64,000 bases of DNA, from positions 55,838,047-55,902,046 of the forward strand of contig OX123197.2 in NCBI GenBank assembly GCA_944739405.2. The letters are read 5' to 3'. Source of the stretch: Euclidia mi. Taxonomy: Eukaryota > Arthropoda > Insecta > Lepidoptera > Erebidae. Position numbers and translations under genes: made by a program. The notes under the pieces are model-generated. The model was not told where the DNA came from, ran no database searches, and saw only the letters and a list, made by a program, of their open reading frames with translations. The stretch's first letter is position 1. The number at the start of each line of letters is the position of its first letter. Positions 31,463 through 42,194 of the stretch are shown piece by piece.

Positions 31463-32261
31463 CTAACCTACGTGCATCTCATCTCTTCGCATAACATGTC
31501 CATACCAGGCCAATCGACTCTCTTTTACCTTTTCATCAATGGGCGCTACTTTCATACTACCTCTAATGTAATTATTCCTAATTCTGTCCATTCTTGTCAC
31601 TCCACACATCTGTCGTAACATTCTCATCTCAGCAACATGCAATCGTTTCTCATCCATCTTCTTTGTAGCCCAACACTCAGCTCCATACAGTACGACAGGC
31701 CTTATAACCGCCTTATACATGCGGCTTTTTAACTTCACAGGCATTTTGTGATCGCATACCTATTGTGCGTGAGACCTGTCGCCATATCATCCATCCTGCG
31801 TTAATTCTTTGCCTAACATCCCGATCAATTTCGCCGTCATCTTGCAGGAGTGAACCTAGGTAGCGAAAATTGGAGCATACTGGTTGAGGTGTACCGCCGA
31901 GTGTAACTGGTATGGAGAGACACCCACAGTCATAGAACATATACTCTGTCTTGGTTCTTCTTATTCTCAGGCCTACATTCTCCAATCTCTGTCGCCACTC
32001 CTCCAGCTTGCTCTGCACCTTTTGTCCAATCTCTGCTACCAGAACGATGTCATCGGCAAACAGCTTGCACCAGGATGCCTCTTCCTGTATGTCCGATGAT
32101 ATAATATCCATAACTAACAGGAAGAGGTAGGGCCTAAGGGCCGACCCCTGGTACAAGCCTACGGCCACATCGAATCTGGCTGTGATACCGGCCGCGGATC
32201 GGACTTGCGTTCTGCATTCAGCGTACATGGCTTGAATTAACGTCAAGTATTTTCCAGGCAC
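31463..32261 (-). pseudogene. RTE LINE RT, palm to C-terminus
   Basis: Frames 32261-31713 and 31744-31463. L-Y-Q-G-S-A-L-R-P-Y-L-F and L-F-A-D-D-I-V-L-V (catalytic box, near residue 67) are present. F-R-Y-L-G-S-L-L is followed by A-V-I-R-P-V-V-L-Y-G-A-E-C-W, M-L-R-Q-M-C-G-V-T and L-A-W-Y-G-H-V-M-R-R, the standard RTE C-terminal series. The second frame overlaps the first by 32 bp in another phase, so a small indel lies near 31730. Confidence 0.85.
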
Positions 32262-33106
32262 TCCTTTCTTCTTAAGGGCTCACCACAAGACTTCACGAGG
32301 CACTCGGTCATATGCCTTTTCAAGGTCGATGAATACCATGTGCAAATTTTGTCTGTATTTTTCGCACATTTGGCGAAGTGCAAAAATGGCATCCACCGTA
32401 CCTCGACCAGGCATAAAACCGAATTGGTTTCGTGAAATCTCACTCTCGTCTCGCAGGCGTCGCTCACTTACTCTCTCCCAGATTTTCATACTATGAGGCA
32501 TTAACTTTATTCCCCGATAATTGTTGCACTCTTGGATATCACCCTTATTTTTAAAAATGGGCAGCAGGTAACTGTTGCACCATTTCTCGGGTTGGTCTCC
32601 TCGTGCAACAGCTTATTGAAGAATAAAGGCAGCCTCGCCCATCCATCATCTCTTAACGCTTTCCATGCTTCCACTGGTATTCCATCTGGTCCTAACGCTT
32701 TCCAATTCTTCATTCTCCTAACAGCCTTTTCTATCTCATCTTTACTTATTTCCTTCACTAAACCAATATTCATCACCTCACTTTCAAGTTTTCCGCTCCA
32801 ATCAATCTCTTCATTCATTAACTTTTCAAAGTATGTCCTCCATCTTTCTTTTATTCTATAGTCGTCCATAAGAATCGCTCCTGTTTCGTCTTTCATGCAC
32901 TTAATATGGGATACATCCTTCGCCTTTCTGTCTCTAGCTTTAGCCATGCTGTTTAAATATTTATGACCCTCAGGTTTTTCCAGTAACCCGTATAAGTGGC
33001 CTAGGGCTTTGGATCTAGCAAGGGCTACAGCTTTTTTGGCTCTTTTTTTACATTCATCGTATTCTTTCTTCTTATTTTCTTCCAAAGATTCATTTCCTCC
33101 TTTCAC
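32243..33106 (-). pseudogene. RTE LINE RT, N-terminal portion
   Basis: Frames 33106-32507 and 32501-32280. They show a Lys-rich linker, W-K-A-L-G-P-D-G-I-P near residue 140 of the first frame, then N-Q-F-G-F-M-P-G-R-G-T-V-D-A-I and F-I-D-L-E-K-A-Y-D-R-V-P in the second. The last is the first catalytic Asp region. A break of a few bases separates them near 32505. Confidence 0.8.
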
Positions 33107-33366
33107 CAGCTGCCATTCCTTAAACCTTGATTTCTTTTCCTTAACCGCTTGACCGCTAGCGCCAATTCGCCGAATTCACTTGACCGCTCACGGTCTAAAC
33201 AAAATGTCGCGCCGCAGCTCGCCAGATGGGTGCGCTAACATAAACATTTATTGTTGATAAGTCGGTAACATGAGTAAGTTGAAGTGATGTTTTTCTTCAA
33301 CCTTATAAATGACTCTTCAAAGTCGTATCAATTCTTTGTTGATATTTATTTTCTAATTTATCATAC

Positions 33367-33640
33367 TTAGCAGCGAACATTGACTATCGTTGAAAAAAAT
33401 ACTTTGTGTATTTTAAACAGGATTATTTTAAAAAGTAAATCGATGACATACATATTTTATGAGTTTTAACTGTAGAGGGATTCTATCTACATCGAATTAA
33501 ATAAAAAAAAAACATGTATCATGGTATAAAAATATTTAATTACACGCATACGATAAGCACGTAATTACTTAGCAGCGAACATTGACTATCGTTGAAAAAA
33601 ACACTTTTTGTATTTTAAACAGGATTATTTTAAAAAGTAG
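33367..33640. repeat. Direct duplication of a 74 bp segment, 200 bp apart
   Basis: 33367-33441 and 33567-33640 share CTTAGCAGCGAACATTGACT, CGTTGAAAAAAA and TTTAAACAGGATTATTTTAA with 2-3 differences. The 125 bp between them is AT-rich. Right after the second copy an RTE 3' end begins. Confidence 0.75.
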
Positions 33641-33755
33641 GTAGGTAAAAGGGTAAATGATCGGATGACTGGTGACAGAGAAGTATGGAAGAGAAGGACA
33701 TACTGCGCCGACCCCAAATAATTTGGGACCAGGCCAAGACAATGATGAGGAACAG
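33641..33755 (+). mobile_element. RTE-type LINE 3' UTR fragment
   Basis: GATCGGATGACTGGTGACAG, ACTGCGCCGACCCCAAATAA and GACCAGGCCAAGACAATGAT match the complement of 31255-31350. Only the 3' UTR is present, on the strand opposite to the longer copy 500 bp away. Confidence 0.7.
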
Positions 33756-34456
33756 GAACCGTGGTCATGGAAGAACGTAGTCCATGACTGGTACTTGTTA
33801 GCCTGGTCCTGTATCTGTAGTAGAAAGGTCAGACAAAAATAAATAATGTAGTTTCTAGATCATTCGGCAATGTAATATCAATAAAACCAATATATCGTGA
33901 TAAAAACCGTCAACAGTAGTTTAATACACAACATGTTATTTAACGGAACACGTCGTATTGCAATTGTAGATAAACAATAGACATAGCATTGTCTTCGTGA
34001 ATGAAATGAGACAGAATACTACTGAACATTTCATATCATTACGTCTAGAATAAACTAGTAGAAAAAATATTTGTACGAGAAATCTATATTGTATATCCAC
34101 AAATCACTGTCAATACACTTAAGAATATAATAAGATTTATATATTTATTTGTATAGCCGCTGGCTGTTTACTCCCATGATTTGTGATTATAACAATAACT
34201 GGGATCGTAGGGAGGCTCTCTGAAGGTTTTCCTTTGCTTGTGTATGTATAAAGTCTTAAGTATAAAGTAATGATGTGTGACGTCATATGTTCGAGTAATT
34301 TATTCAATCCACTAAAAAGACGTTGTTTGCTCTGTAACCACGTGTGTCTACTTTGGTGTCAAAGCAAGGAGGCTTACTTTAATGAGTTCATTGTGTTGAC
34401 TAGCATTCTTTAATGAGTCAGTCTTCGTCAGTCTGAAACCTTGGTACAGGTGTCGA
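33756..34456. other. No recognisable gene
   Basis: AT-rich intron DNA between the RTE fragment and the BEL element. No supported frame. Confidence 0.4.
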
Positions 34457-34590
34457 TGTTTGGCGTTACACCGAAACCGAAGGTTCTAGGCGATTTGGAG
34501 AAGGATTAATATTATGGACTGTATGATGGCGGTTCTTCGGCGACTAGGAAGTGAGGAAGTGAAAAGTGTGAGTGGGTATAGGATATTCTA
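34457..34590 (-). repeat. BEL 3' LTR, truncated
   Basis: 134 bp matching the end of the 5' LTR (GCGTTACACCGAAACCGAAG, GGATGGCGGTTCTTCGGCGACT-like block, GTGAGTGGGTATAG). It starts TG at 34457. The remaining ~430 bp of the LTR are absent, and internal sequence resumes at 34591. Confidence 0.75.
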
Positions 34591-34739
34591 CTACCGCATA
34601 ACCCATCAATAGGCTAAGACAGCGATATGATAATAAAATTAATCTAAATTAACTTTAGCGAAAACTACAAACGCAATAACAGCGAAAACTACAAACTAAA
34701 TACTTAAACTAAGAGGTAGATCCAACTTCAGGCTAGATC

Positions 34740-35168
34740 TCACTGAGTTGGAAGCGGACAGAGACGTACAACAGGGCGCACGTAGCTCCCCTTCGCGGTT
34801 TTCACGGTAACAACGCGGGTTGTACCGTCCTTGGAAGTATGCAGTTTCTCTATGATGGCTAACGGCCATGAAAGCGGCGGAGCATTATCATACATCACGA
34901 CGACCAACATACCCTCCTGTACAGGGGATGCAGGACTATTCCACTTGGATCTAGCCTGAAGCTGGTGTAGATATTCCGCACGCCAGCGCCGCCAGAACGA
35001 CTGCACGAGTTTATCCAGCAGAATATGTCTCTGGAGCAAGCTTGAAGAGTCTGCTTCAGGAGCCGGAAATGACGATAATGGCACTGTGTTCAGAAAATGT
35101 GCAGGGCTTAACGCGAATGGTTCTGCAGGGTCACTACTCAATGCCGTGAGCGGACGCGAGTTGATCAC
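34740..35168 (-). pseudogene. BEL integrase C-terminal region
   Basis: 142 residues: I-N-S-R-P-L-T-A-L near the start, L-S-P-A-H-F-L-N, then F-W-R-R-W-R-A-E-Y-L-H-Q-L-Q, G-M-L-V-V-V and the D-G-T-T-R-V-V-T-V-K-T-A-K-G motif with R-P-V-V-R-L-C-P-L-P at the end. This is the characteristic BEL/Pao C-terminal tail after the integrase core. The frame breaks upstream near 35190. Confidence 0.85.
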
Positions 35169-35223
35169 TGCCTCGACTTGTGCAAGGACAGTTAAAGCTC
35201 TTCGTACGAGAGGATCTGTTGAC

Positions 35224-36236
35224 CTATAACTTTGAAGAGATGCGTTTAATTACTTTGACCATGCTTTCCCAACATCCACCGAAATGTGGTGATGCTGGTG
35301 GAATAAACTTCCAGTCAATATGATCTATGGAAAGTTCTTCCTGAAGACGAATACGATAACCAGCGACGTGATTGAAACAAGTAGCGGGAACAAGTTCAAT
35401 CAACTTACTAACGCGGTTGGCGACAAAAGTCTGCCAGCGGTGAGGAGATGAATAAATCCAAGCGAGCACTACTTTGGAGCCAGAAAATGCGTATATTTTA
35501 TTAAAAGGGTAGTGGGGCAAAACTGTGTCTTGAACCTTGCGGAGCAACTGAGACAGTAGAAGGGCCGCGCACAACTCCAGTCTCGCAACCGGAATGGTTT
35601 TAATAGGCGAGATCTTAGACTTGACACGAACTAACTGCACCCAGTAGTTAGAACCAATGCGGACTTGCAGATATACGACTCCGCCGTAAGCACGCTCGCT
35701 GGCGTCAGCGAAACCTATTAAGTTGATGGTACATCCATCTACCAACCCAAGATGACGCGGAATAGTAATTTGATTGAGCGCGGTAAGCTCAATACAAAAC
35801 TGGCCCCAAGCGGCGACAATATGGTCAGGGGGTGTTTCATCCCACTCACACTTTGATAGCCAAAGCTCTTTGATCAAGAGCTTGGCGTACAAAATTGTGG
35901 GAGCCACAAAACCCATTATGTCCCATAGTCGAGCCACTGTGGACAGCATAGTGCGTTTGTTGCACTTATCATCTGGCGGTGAGACGTCAAACCGAAAACT
36001 ATCACAGGATTTGTCCCAGCGTAAACCGAGAACTCTATGCGGTACAGACTTCTCAAACTCAATGTCTGGAGAGGTTTTATGAGAATCTGGTATGCGTGCG
36101 AGAACCTCCTTAGAGTTGCTTGTCCATTTGACAAGATCAAACTGGCCTCGCTTGAAAAGCTGAATAAGCTCTTCACAAAGCGCTAATTGCTAGCGGAGCG
36201 GATATGACACTACAGGCAATGTCATCCATATACAAA
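35224..36236 (-). pseudogene. BEL RT C-terminus, RNase H and integrase junction
   Basis: The YxDD box (Y-M-D-D-I-A) is readable at about 36230-36215 just after the array. R-V-L-G-L-R-W, L-W-D-I-M-G-F-V-A-P and the RNase H blocks G-F-A-D-A-S-E-R-A-Y-G-G and P-V-A-R-L-E-L-C-A-A-L-L follow. The protein then jumps from the RNase H end (N-H-V-A-G) straight to the integrase P-A-S-P-H-F-G-G-C-W-E-S motif. Some 400 residues between are deleted. At least two frameshifts (near 36176 and 35949). Confidence 0.8.
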
Positions 36237-36241
36237 GCGGA

Positions 36242-37088
36242 AGTGTAGTATAGTATAGTGTAGCATAGCTTAGCATAGCATAGCGTAGCGTAGCAAAGCG
36301 TAGCATAGCGTAGCATAGCGTAGCATAGCGTAGCATAGCGTAGCATAGCGTAGCATAGCGTAGCATAGCGTAGCATAGCGTAGCATAGCGTAGCATAGCG
36401 TAGCATAGCGTAGCATAGCGTAGCATAGCGTAGCATGGCGTAGCATGGCGTAGCATGGCGTAGCATGGCGTAGCATGGCGTAGCATGGCGTAGCATGGCG
36501 TAGCATGGCGTAGCATGGCGTAGCATAGCGTAGCATAGCGTAGCATAGCGTAGCATTGCGTAGCATAGCGTAGCATAGCGTAGCATAGCGTAGCATAGCG
36601 TAGCATAGCGTAGCATAGCGTAGCATAGCGTAGCATAGCGTAGCATAGCGTAGCATAGCGTAGCATAGCGTAGCATAGCGTAGCATAGCGTAGCATAGCG
36701 TAGCATAGCGTAGAATAGCGTAGCATAGCGTAGCATAGCGTAGCATAGCGTAGCATAGCGTAGCATAGCGTAGCATAGCGTAGCATAGCGTAGCATAGCG
36801 TAGCATAGCGTAGCATAGCGTAGCATAGCGTAGCATAGCGTAGCATAGCGTAGCATAGCGTAGCATAGCGTAGCATAGCGTAGCATAGCGTAGCATAGCG
36901 TAGCATAGCGTAGCATAGCGTAGCATAGCGTAGCATAGCGTAGCATAGCGTAGCATAGCGTAGCGCGTAGCATAGCGTAGCATAGCGTAGCATAGCGTAG
37001 CATAGCGTAGCATAGCGTAGCATAGCGTAGCATAGCGTAGCATAGCGAAGCATAGCGTAGCATAGCGTAGCATAGCGTAGCATAGCAT
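36242..37088. repeat. Tandem array of the decamer TAGCATAGCG (~85 copies)
   Basis: Nearly perfect 10 bp unit. One block of about nine units (36431-36520) has the variant TAGCATGGCG. Single variants lie at 36551-36560 and 36711-36720, and a 5 bp shift at 36961. Because the period is 10, each minus-strand frame repeats the same ten residues (M-L-R-Y-A-T-L-C-Y-A) with no stop, giving three overlapping frames of over 270 residues that are not real genes. It lies between BEL protease and the RT YxDD box. Confidence 0.97.
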
Positions 37089-37094
37089 ACCTAA

Positions 37095-39103
37095 TTAGTC
37101 CATTATCTTACACACAGTTTTAGCACCCACCTTGATCTCTTGAAGAACAGAACAACAACAAGACGTAATACAATGAGAAGTATGTAACGTAGGTACGGTA
37201 CCCATAATCACATACCCAAATACCGTCTCAATAGTGGGCGGTAAATCATACCGCTCACTACGTACTATTTTAGTTAGTAGCAAGTGCGGAAATATTGAAG
37301 CTCCGATCAAAAGATCAATGCCTGCCGGATTCGCAAACTCCGCGTCTGCCAGCGGCAATGACTCGAGGTGAGTGAGTGATGCTACGTCTACATTAGCGTT
37401 CGGCAATGCGTCCGTAAAAAAATGTCAAAATTAATATCCCTATCAAAACGCGAATGTATTTTAATATCTACGGAACCCTTGCAATGTTTTTCTGACCCGC
37501 CGATTCCTTTGACCACTGAACTAGTATTTCTAAAGTTATTCCACAATCCGAGGCGTTTGAAACATTCCAATGTTATTAGATTGGTCTGAGACGCGCTATC
37601 GAGTAGACAACGTACCATGTGCGGCGACCCATTAACATCATAAACGATAACTTGCGCTGTCGCTAACAGTACCGTCTTAGACGCCGTACACTGCGTTTTG
37701 GCCCTGCGCGGATCATTATAGATGCGCGAGTGCCGTCCTTGCGTGCGCGTCGCCCGCGCGATGGATGTCGTACACAACGATATTTCATTCTGAATCGTGG
37801 GAGGCACAGTTATCGTAGCCTGCACCTGGGACGTAAGTGTGTCAAGGTTAGCGGCTTGGCCTGACAACGGACTACTTTTATCAAAGTGCAACAATGAGTG
37901 GTGTAGTTGATTACATGAACGACATCTCGTCTTACTAGAACAATCACTAGTTTTATGCTTTATACTTAAGCAATTAATGCAAGCTCTGTTGTCCTTCACG
38001 CACTTGAAACGAGCAGTCGGATTTAAACAATTGAAGGCGGGACACTTGTAGAAATGGTCGTGCACTATATTACTACACAGACACTTCTGTGAATTAATTT
38101 TATTAGATTCCGAGCATGTTACGTAAGATTGTGGATTAGGGACCGAGTTATTGTTAGTATTTCGCGCTTTATTCGACCTTTGTTTGCTGCTGTTAGTGTT
38201 AGACGAACTAGACTGTGTATTATGAAATATTCGACACTGATTTTTGATGAACGAAATGAAACTATCTAAAGTAGGTATTTTATTATTGAGTTCCGTCATC
38301 TCGAAAGCACGAATTGTTTCAGTGTCAAACTTTTTTAAAGCGAGTTGAAGCAACTTAAAGTCGGAAAGATCTTCCATTTTTAAGTTCCTAAGAGAATTAA
38401 CCGCGGTTACGAAGTTATCAATAAACAGCTGGAAATTCGAGACAGATGCGGCATCGGACAGTTTAAGATTTAAAGTTTGGTCAAAGTAGGTAGACGCTAG
38501 GACGCGCGTGTCTTGATATCTATCAAGTAGTGACTGAAATATGACCTGATAATTCTCAGCACTAGGTGTGATACCTGCAAATACGGACTGGGCCTTCGGT
38601 GACAGTTTACCTATTAAATAGTACAACCTGTCAGCATCTGTCAGAGAACCATTATCGTGCACTGTAGACTTAAAACTCGCATAGAATAACGGCCAGTTTC
38701 GTATATCTCCGTCAAACGACATAATCCCGATTGGCGGTAATCTCGGTTTGCGGGCCGCTGCAACGGGCTGTGCCGAATATTTACCCTCCAATTGCGATTG
38801 TATACGCTTAATAATACAATAAAGATCTTCGAATGAGGTGTACGCCTGATAATTCGGTTGTTCATCAGGATTAGTAGAAAGCAATCTTGCGTTATAATCG
38901 TCTAACAACTTATGAAAATCTGTTCGAATACTATCTACTGTCATACAATAGCTGAGAAATGACTCCCTATTACTATCAGAAACGGCCGCGGTCTTTGAAC
39001 GCTCATAAATGTTTTGAATACGCTCAAATAAAATATTGCGTTTTGCTTCTAAGATTGTCATCTCTTTGTCTTCCGACACGCGTGACTTCTTTTGTTGTGA
39101 CAT
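37095..39103 (-). pseudogene. BEL gag and protease
   Basis: Frame 39103-37388 (571 residues) starts at an ATG 317 bp inside the primer site, the expected leader. Residues ~110-250 are the BEL gag capsid region (N-W-P-L-F-Y-A-S-F near 130). Zinc knuckles follow at about residues 365-405 (C-I-N-C-L-S-I-K-H and C-R-S-C-N-Q-L-H-H). The protease active site D-S-A-S-Q-T-N-L-I lies near residue 503, where D-S/T-G is usual. A frameshift at about 37400 passes to frame 37406-37095 (I-G-A-S-I-F, F-G-Y-V-I-M-G), which ends next to the array. Confidence 0.85.
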
Positions 39104-39419
39104 GCTTACGTAAGCATAAGCTAATGAGACCGAAACAAAATAAGAATATCTAAAGTACCTATTATTTTACCTAAGTACCTAGGCAACACTTTAAAGCGGA
39201 GGAATTAAAAGTTGTTTGATATATGAGATTTACAAGACAACTATGATAGTTCCAGAAATAATAATTGGGTAAGTAGGTAGCTACATAAAAGTATATTACC
39301 TACTAAAGCGTGCGAAAACAACCATGTGACGGTTATGTGAATGGACTATGAGTATAGCTAGGTGCTATAACTGCCTAGGTATATAGATATAACGAGGTTT
39401 TACGTATAAAACGTAAATG

Positions 39420-39438
39420 AATCCGGCTCGAAGGACCA
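39420..39438 (-). promoter_or_regulatory. BEL primer-binding site, tRNA-Tyr type
   Basis: On the + strand AATCCGGCTCGAAGGACCA lies 5 bp from the LTR edge at 39444. Its complement is the primer site of the minus-strand element. The sequence equals the 3' end of insect tRNA-Tyr (acceptor GAAGGACCA). Position directly inside the 5' LTR confirms the element's strand. Confidence 0.8.
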
Positions 39439-39443
39439 AAAAA

Positions 39444-40007
39444 TGGTTCAGCGTTACACCGAAACCGAAGGTTCTAGGCGATTTGGAGAAGGATTAATAT
39501 TGTGGACTGTAGGATGGCGGTTCTTCGGCGACTAGAAAGTGAGGAAGTGAAAAGTGTGAGTGGGTATAGAATATTCTAAGGATGCTTAAGGATGAGGGCA
39601 CACCTACCTTGTACGTCAGTCCTCTTTCCTTGCAAATGGCAGCCTCCTGGTGTCTTCGAGAATCCTGAAGCTGTTTGAATCACTCCACTACACAAATCAC
39701 TTTCACTCGCGGGTGGTTTTGTTAGGTTTTTGGTATAAAGCGGGAGCGGTAAAATTATGGCGGTGCGGTACAGTTTGTCGCGACGCGGATTATTCTAGAC
39801 TGTCCCTCGCGTCGATGCACGCGGCGACCAATCCGCAAAAGGCGTGCCTCTTCTAGGGAATGGGATAGACAGGGACGGAAACAAAAGGCATCGCTCGCAT
39901 TGGACAAGCAAGCGTGGAACGATTGACGTTGATGTGATTAGTTCTCAATGGAAAGGTAGATGGCGCTACCAATGTTAGTTGGTGTAGTAAATAAAAATGT
40001 TACTACA
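39444..40007 (-). repeat. BEL 5' LTR
   Basis: 564 bp, TG...CA on either strand (starts TGGTTCAGCG, ends GTTACTACA on +). It contains TATAAAG at about 39735 on the + strand and a matching TTTATA on the other, and ends next to the primer site. Homologous to the solo LTR at 11977-12539 and to the shortened 3' LTR at 34457-34590. Minus-strand transcription of the element would start here. Confidence 0.85.
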
Positions 40008-40054
40008 GGTGAGTCACTATCGTATTCAATACCTTATATGCAACTTTATATAAG

Positions 40055-40325
40055 TGTTACGCGTGGTTTCACCTGCGACTTAAGGGAACTACTTCGCGTA
40101 CCCGGTTATTTTATAACCTAACTTACTACTTGGTAAATCAGCTATCCGCCAGTGAAAGTCCCGTCAAAATCGGTCCAGCCGTTCCAGAGGTTAGCAGGAA
40201 CAAACATACAGACAGACAAACATTTAAAAAATTGACCTTTCGGTATATGTATCTGTATACAACCATATGCATTTAATAAAACCCAGTTATTTTAATATTA
40301 CAAACAGACACTTCAATTTTATTTA
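40055..40325 (+). repeat. Unclassified interspersed repeat (non-autonomous)
   Basis: Contains CCCGTCAAAATCGGTCCAGC and GAACAAACATACAGACAGAC, then TTAATATTACAAACAGACAC. Such CAAAATCGGT...CAGCCGTT blocks are widespread in insect genomes and occur again at 60735-60835. Ends were not defined. Confidence 0.4.
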
Positions 40326-40374
40326 TGTGTATAGATATAATGATATTAGTAAGAAAATCTGTACAATATAATTC

Positions 40375-40695
40375 ATCATCCTCCTAGCGTTGTCCCAATT
40401 GCATCGCGGAGTTTGCTTGCTAGTCTTACTGGATTTGACTGAACGTTAGCTTTTCTTCAACCTAAAGATATAGCAATATGCCATGGTTAAGACTTTAAGA
40501 CTATTATCAGTTTATTTAGACGTACTGACTCTTCAAAAAGACTGTCAAGGATCTTCGTGACAGCCGACACTGGTAATAAAAAATTGAATACGCTCATAAC
40601 TTAGAAAAGTCAGTGCTGCGCACCGTGGATCCGAACTCAATACCCTTTACATAGTAGTCTCTTGGTATCACTTCTAAGCTATCGTTGCCTATCTG
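40375..40695 (-). mobile_element. SINE family C, diverged
   Basis: Matches 54129-54516 in order: ATCATCCTCCTAGCGTTGTC, ACTGTCAAGGATCTTCGTGAC, CATAACTTAGAAAAGTCAG and the tRNA-like head GTGGATCCGAACTC at 40626-40639, with TAGGCTATCGCTGCC-like text at 40680. About 75% similar by eye. Confidence 0.6.
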
Positions 40696-40984
40696 TATAA
40701 TAAAATTATTCAACTTTATTTATACTATCTGTTTCATTTACACCAATCCATTCAAGTAACAGTTGCATTTATAAATAAAAAATATTCAGATAAAATACAA
40801 AACAACAGTCTCAGATATAAGCCCTATAAATAACGGAGGACACAATGGCTGTCGTTTCCACGGCCAAAATGTAGCGAGACAAAACCTTAGTTGGTTCAGC
40901 TACACTTTAGGGATGGGCTTTAGTTTACCTACTTATTTCTGCAGTGTTATTATTGTGAATGGAATATGATGGAGATAAATATAC

Positions 40985-41225
40985 GACTTAGGTTTTTTAT
41001 GGCATAAGAAGCAAACGAGCAGACAGATCGCCTGATGGTAAACGATATGGATACCCGTAACCCCAGAGAAGTCCCAAGTACGTTACCGACCTGGCTTGGA
41101 AAAGGAATAGGAGGAGGAGCCGCATGAGGGAAAGCTGTAATCTGCAAGGTTCTACTACCATCAAAAATAGGACATTTTTGTATAGCCTTTCGTAGTCCTC
41201 TGCTGGACGCAGCCCCCTCCCAATT
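40985..41225 (-). repeat. Unclassified lepidopteran-type repeat fragment
   Basis: AGCAAACGAGCAGACAGATCGCCTGATGGTAAACG at 41011 and TCCTCTGCTGGACGCAGCCC at 41196 resemble blocks I know from lepidopteran LINE/SINE tails. Boundaries and strand are uncertain. Confidence 0.35.
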
Positions 41226-42194
41226 TGAGTCTCAATAATATTGTATGTCTATAGAAGGATTTGGCGTACTATACCGCATTGACCAAACAGGTTAGTATAA
41301 GGTTTGATATCAAGATTTCTGTCTCTTCACAAAGGTATTATTTTCTTCGTGTATTTTACTTAGACGCCGTTTACGACACCAACGGAATGAAAGGAGGAGT
41401 GTCACTTTGTATTTTTAACCGTCACACGTCATCACACGGACTTGGATCGTAGGTTACTTTGATAGGCGGGCGATGCTATATTGATTCCTTAGGAAATTAA
41501 GCGATTTTAAGGTGATTCTGTGTTTTCATTTCCACAATATATATGACTGCACGAAGGGCGTAGTAGTTTTTATGTGACTTTCTGGCCGCTAACACTGCGC
41601 AGAGTCCCTAGCACTCATACATTTTTGTGTCAAGTCTGACAGTACTTTGTATGTTTGTTAATTCTCTTCCATCAGAAGAAGCTTACCTAGTGCCGGAGTT
41701 GCTTTTAAAAAAAAGATATGTCGGGGACTTCTACCTAAAATTTTACTTTGTACGCCACTTATTTTTTCATGAATAACTGGACACTTCTAGGTGTATTTCT
41801 AAATAAATACTCTCTATTATTGGGCCCGGTAGGCGTCGCTTCGTTTAAGATACATACCACTTCTGTAAACCACCAAGTGGTAGGTGGTTTTACTCATAAA
41901 TTTGATGAAATATGTTCGATTTAAAATGGCTGTCAGTAGTAGACCCTGACAAGTAAATCGAGTTGTGTATTTGTGGTGTAGAGCACAATGTTGCAACTTG
42001 TGACAATGTTTTCTTTTGTGTTCGAAATGTACTCTGTATTTCTCCTGAATAGATTCTAGATACAATAAAACGTTTTGCCGAGTGTTGTTTAAATGGGATA
42101 TTGGATTGAATTCCAAGTATGTTATTTTGAGTTCATGTTATTTGTAGGTAGTTTATTTTGAATCAACTATGTTGATGTACTTAACGTAATTAAT
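41226..42194. other. No recognisable gene
   Basis: About 1 kb of intron. TAGTGCCGGAGTTGC at 41689 recurs as TAGTGCGGGAGTTGT at 63769, both followed by a poly-A stretch, so a small interspersed repeat may be present. The 99-residue minus frame (41817-42116) has no recognisable motif. Confidence 0.4.

Larger units (their letters stand above)
31255..33170 (-). mobile_element. RTE-type LINE, 5' truncated
   Basis: Minus strand, about 1.9 kb. RT runs from 33106 to 31463 over four broken frames, then the 3' UTR (GGGACCAGGGCAAGACAATGG type) ends near 31255 beside a (GATGAATG)-like tail. Endonuclease is missing. RTE is inferred from the layout, short 3' UTR and RT motifs. Confidence 0.8.
34457..40007 (-). 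mobile_element. BEL/Pao LTR retrotransposon, rearranged
   Basis: Minus strand. 5' LTR 39444-40007, tRNA-Tyr-type primer site 39420-39438, leader, gag-protease 39103-37388 and 37406-37095, a decamer array 37088-36242, RT end and RNase H 36236-35224, integrase C-terminus 35168-34740, truncated 3' LTR 34590-34457. BEL is recognised from gag, the Cys/His knuckles, the RNase H/integrase C-terminus and the order. RT fingers, most of the integrase and part of the 3' LTR are missing, so it cannot move alone. The outer flanks do not show a clear duplication. Confidence 0.85.

Noticed and set aside
36173..37088. Three long minus-strand reading frames of ~270-297 residues
   Set aside because: They are translations of a 10 bp tandem repeat without stops, in all three frames; no protein domain.
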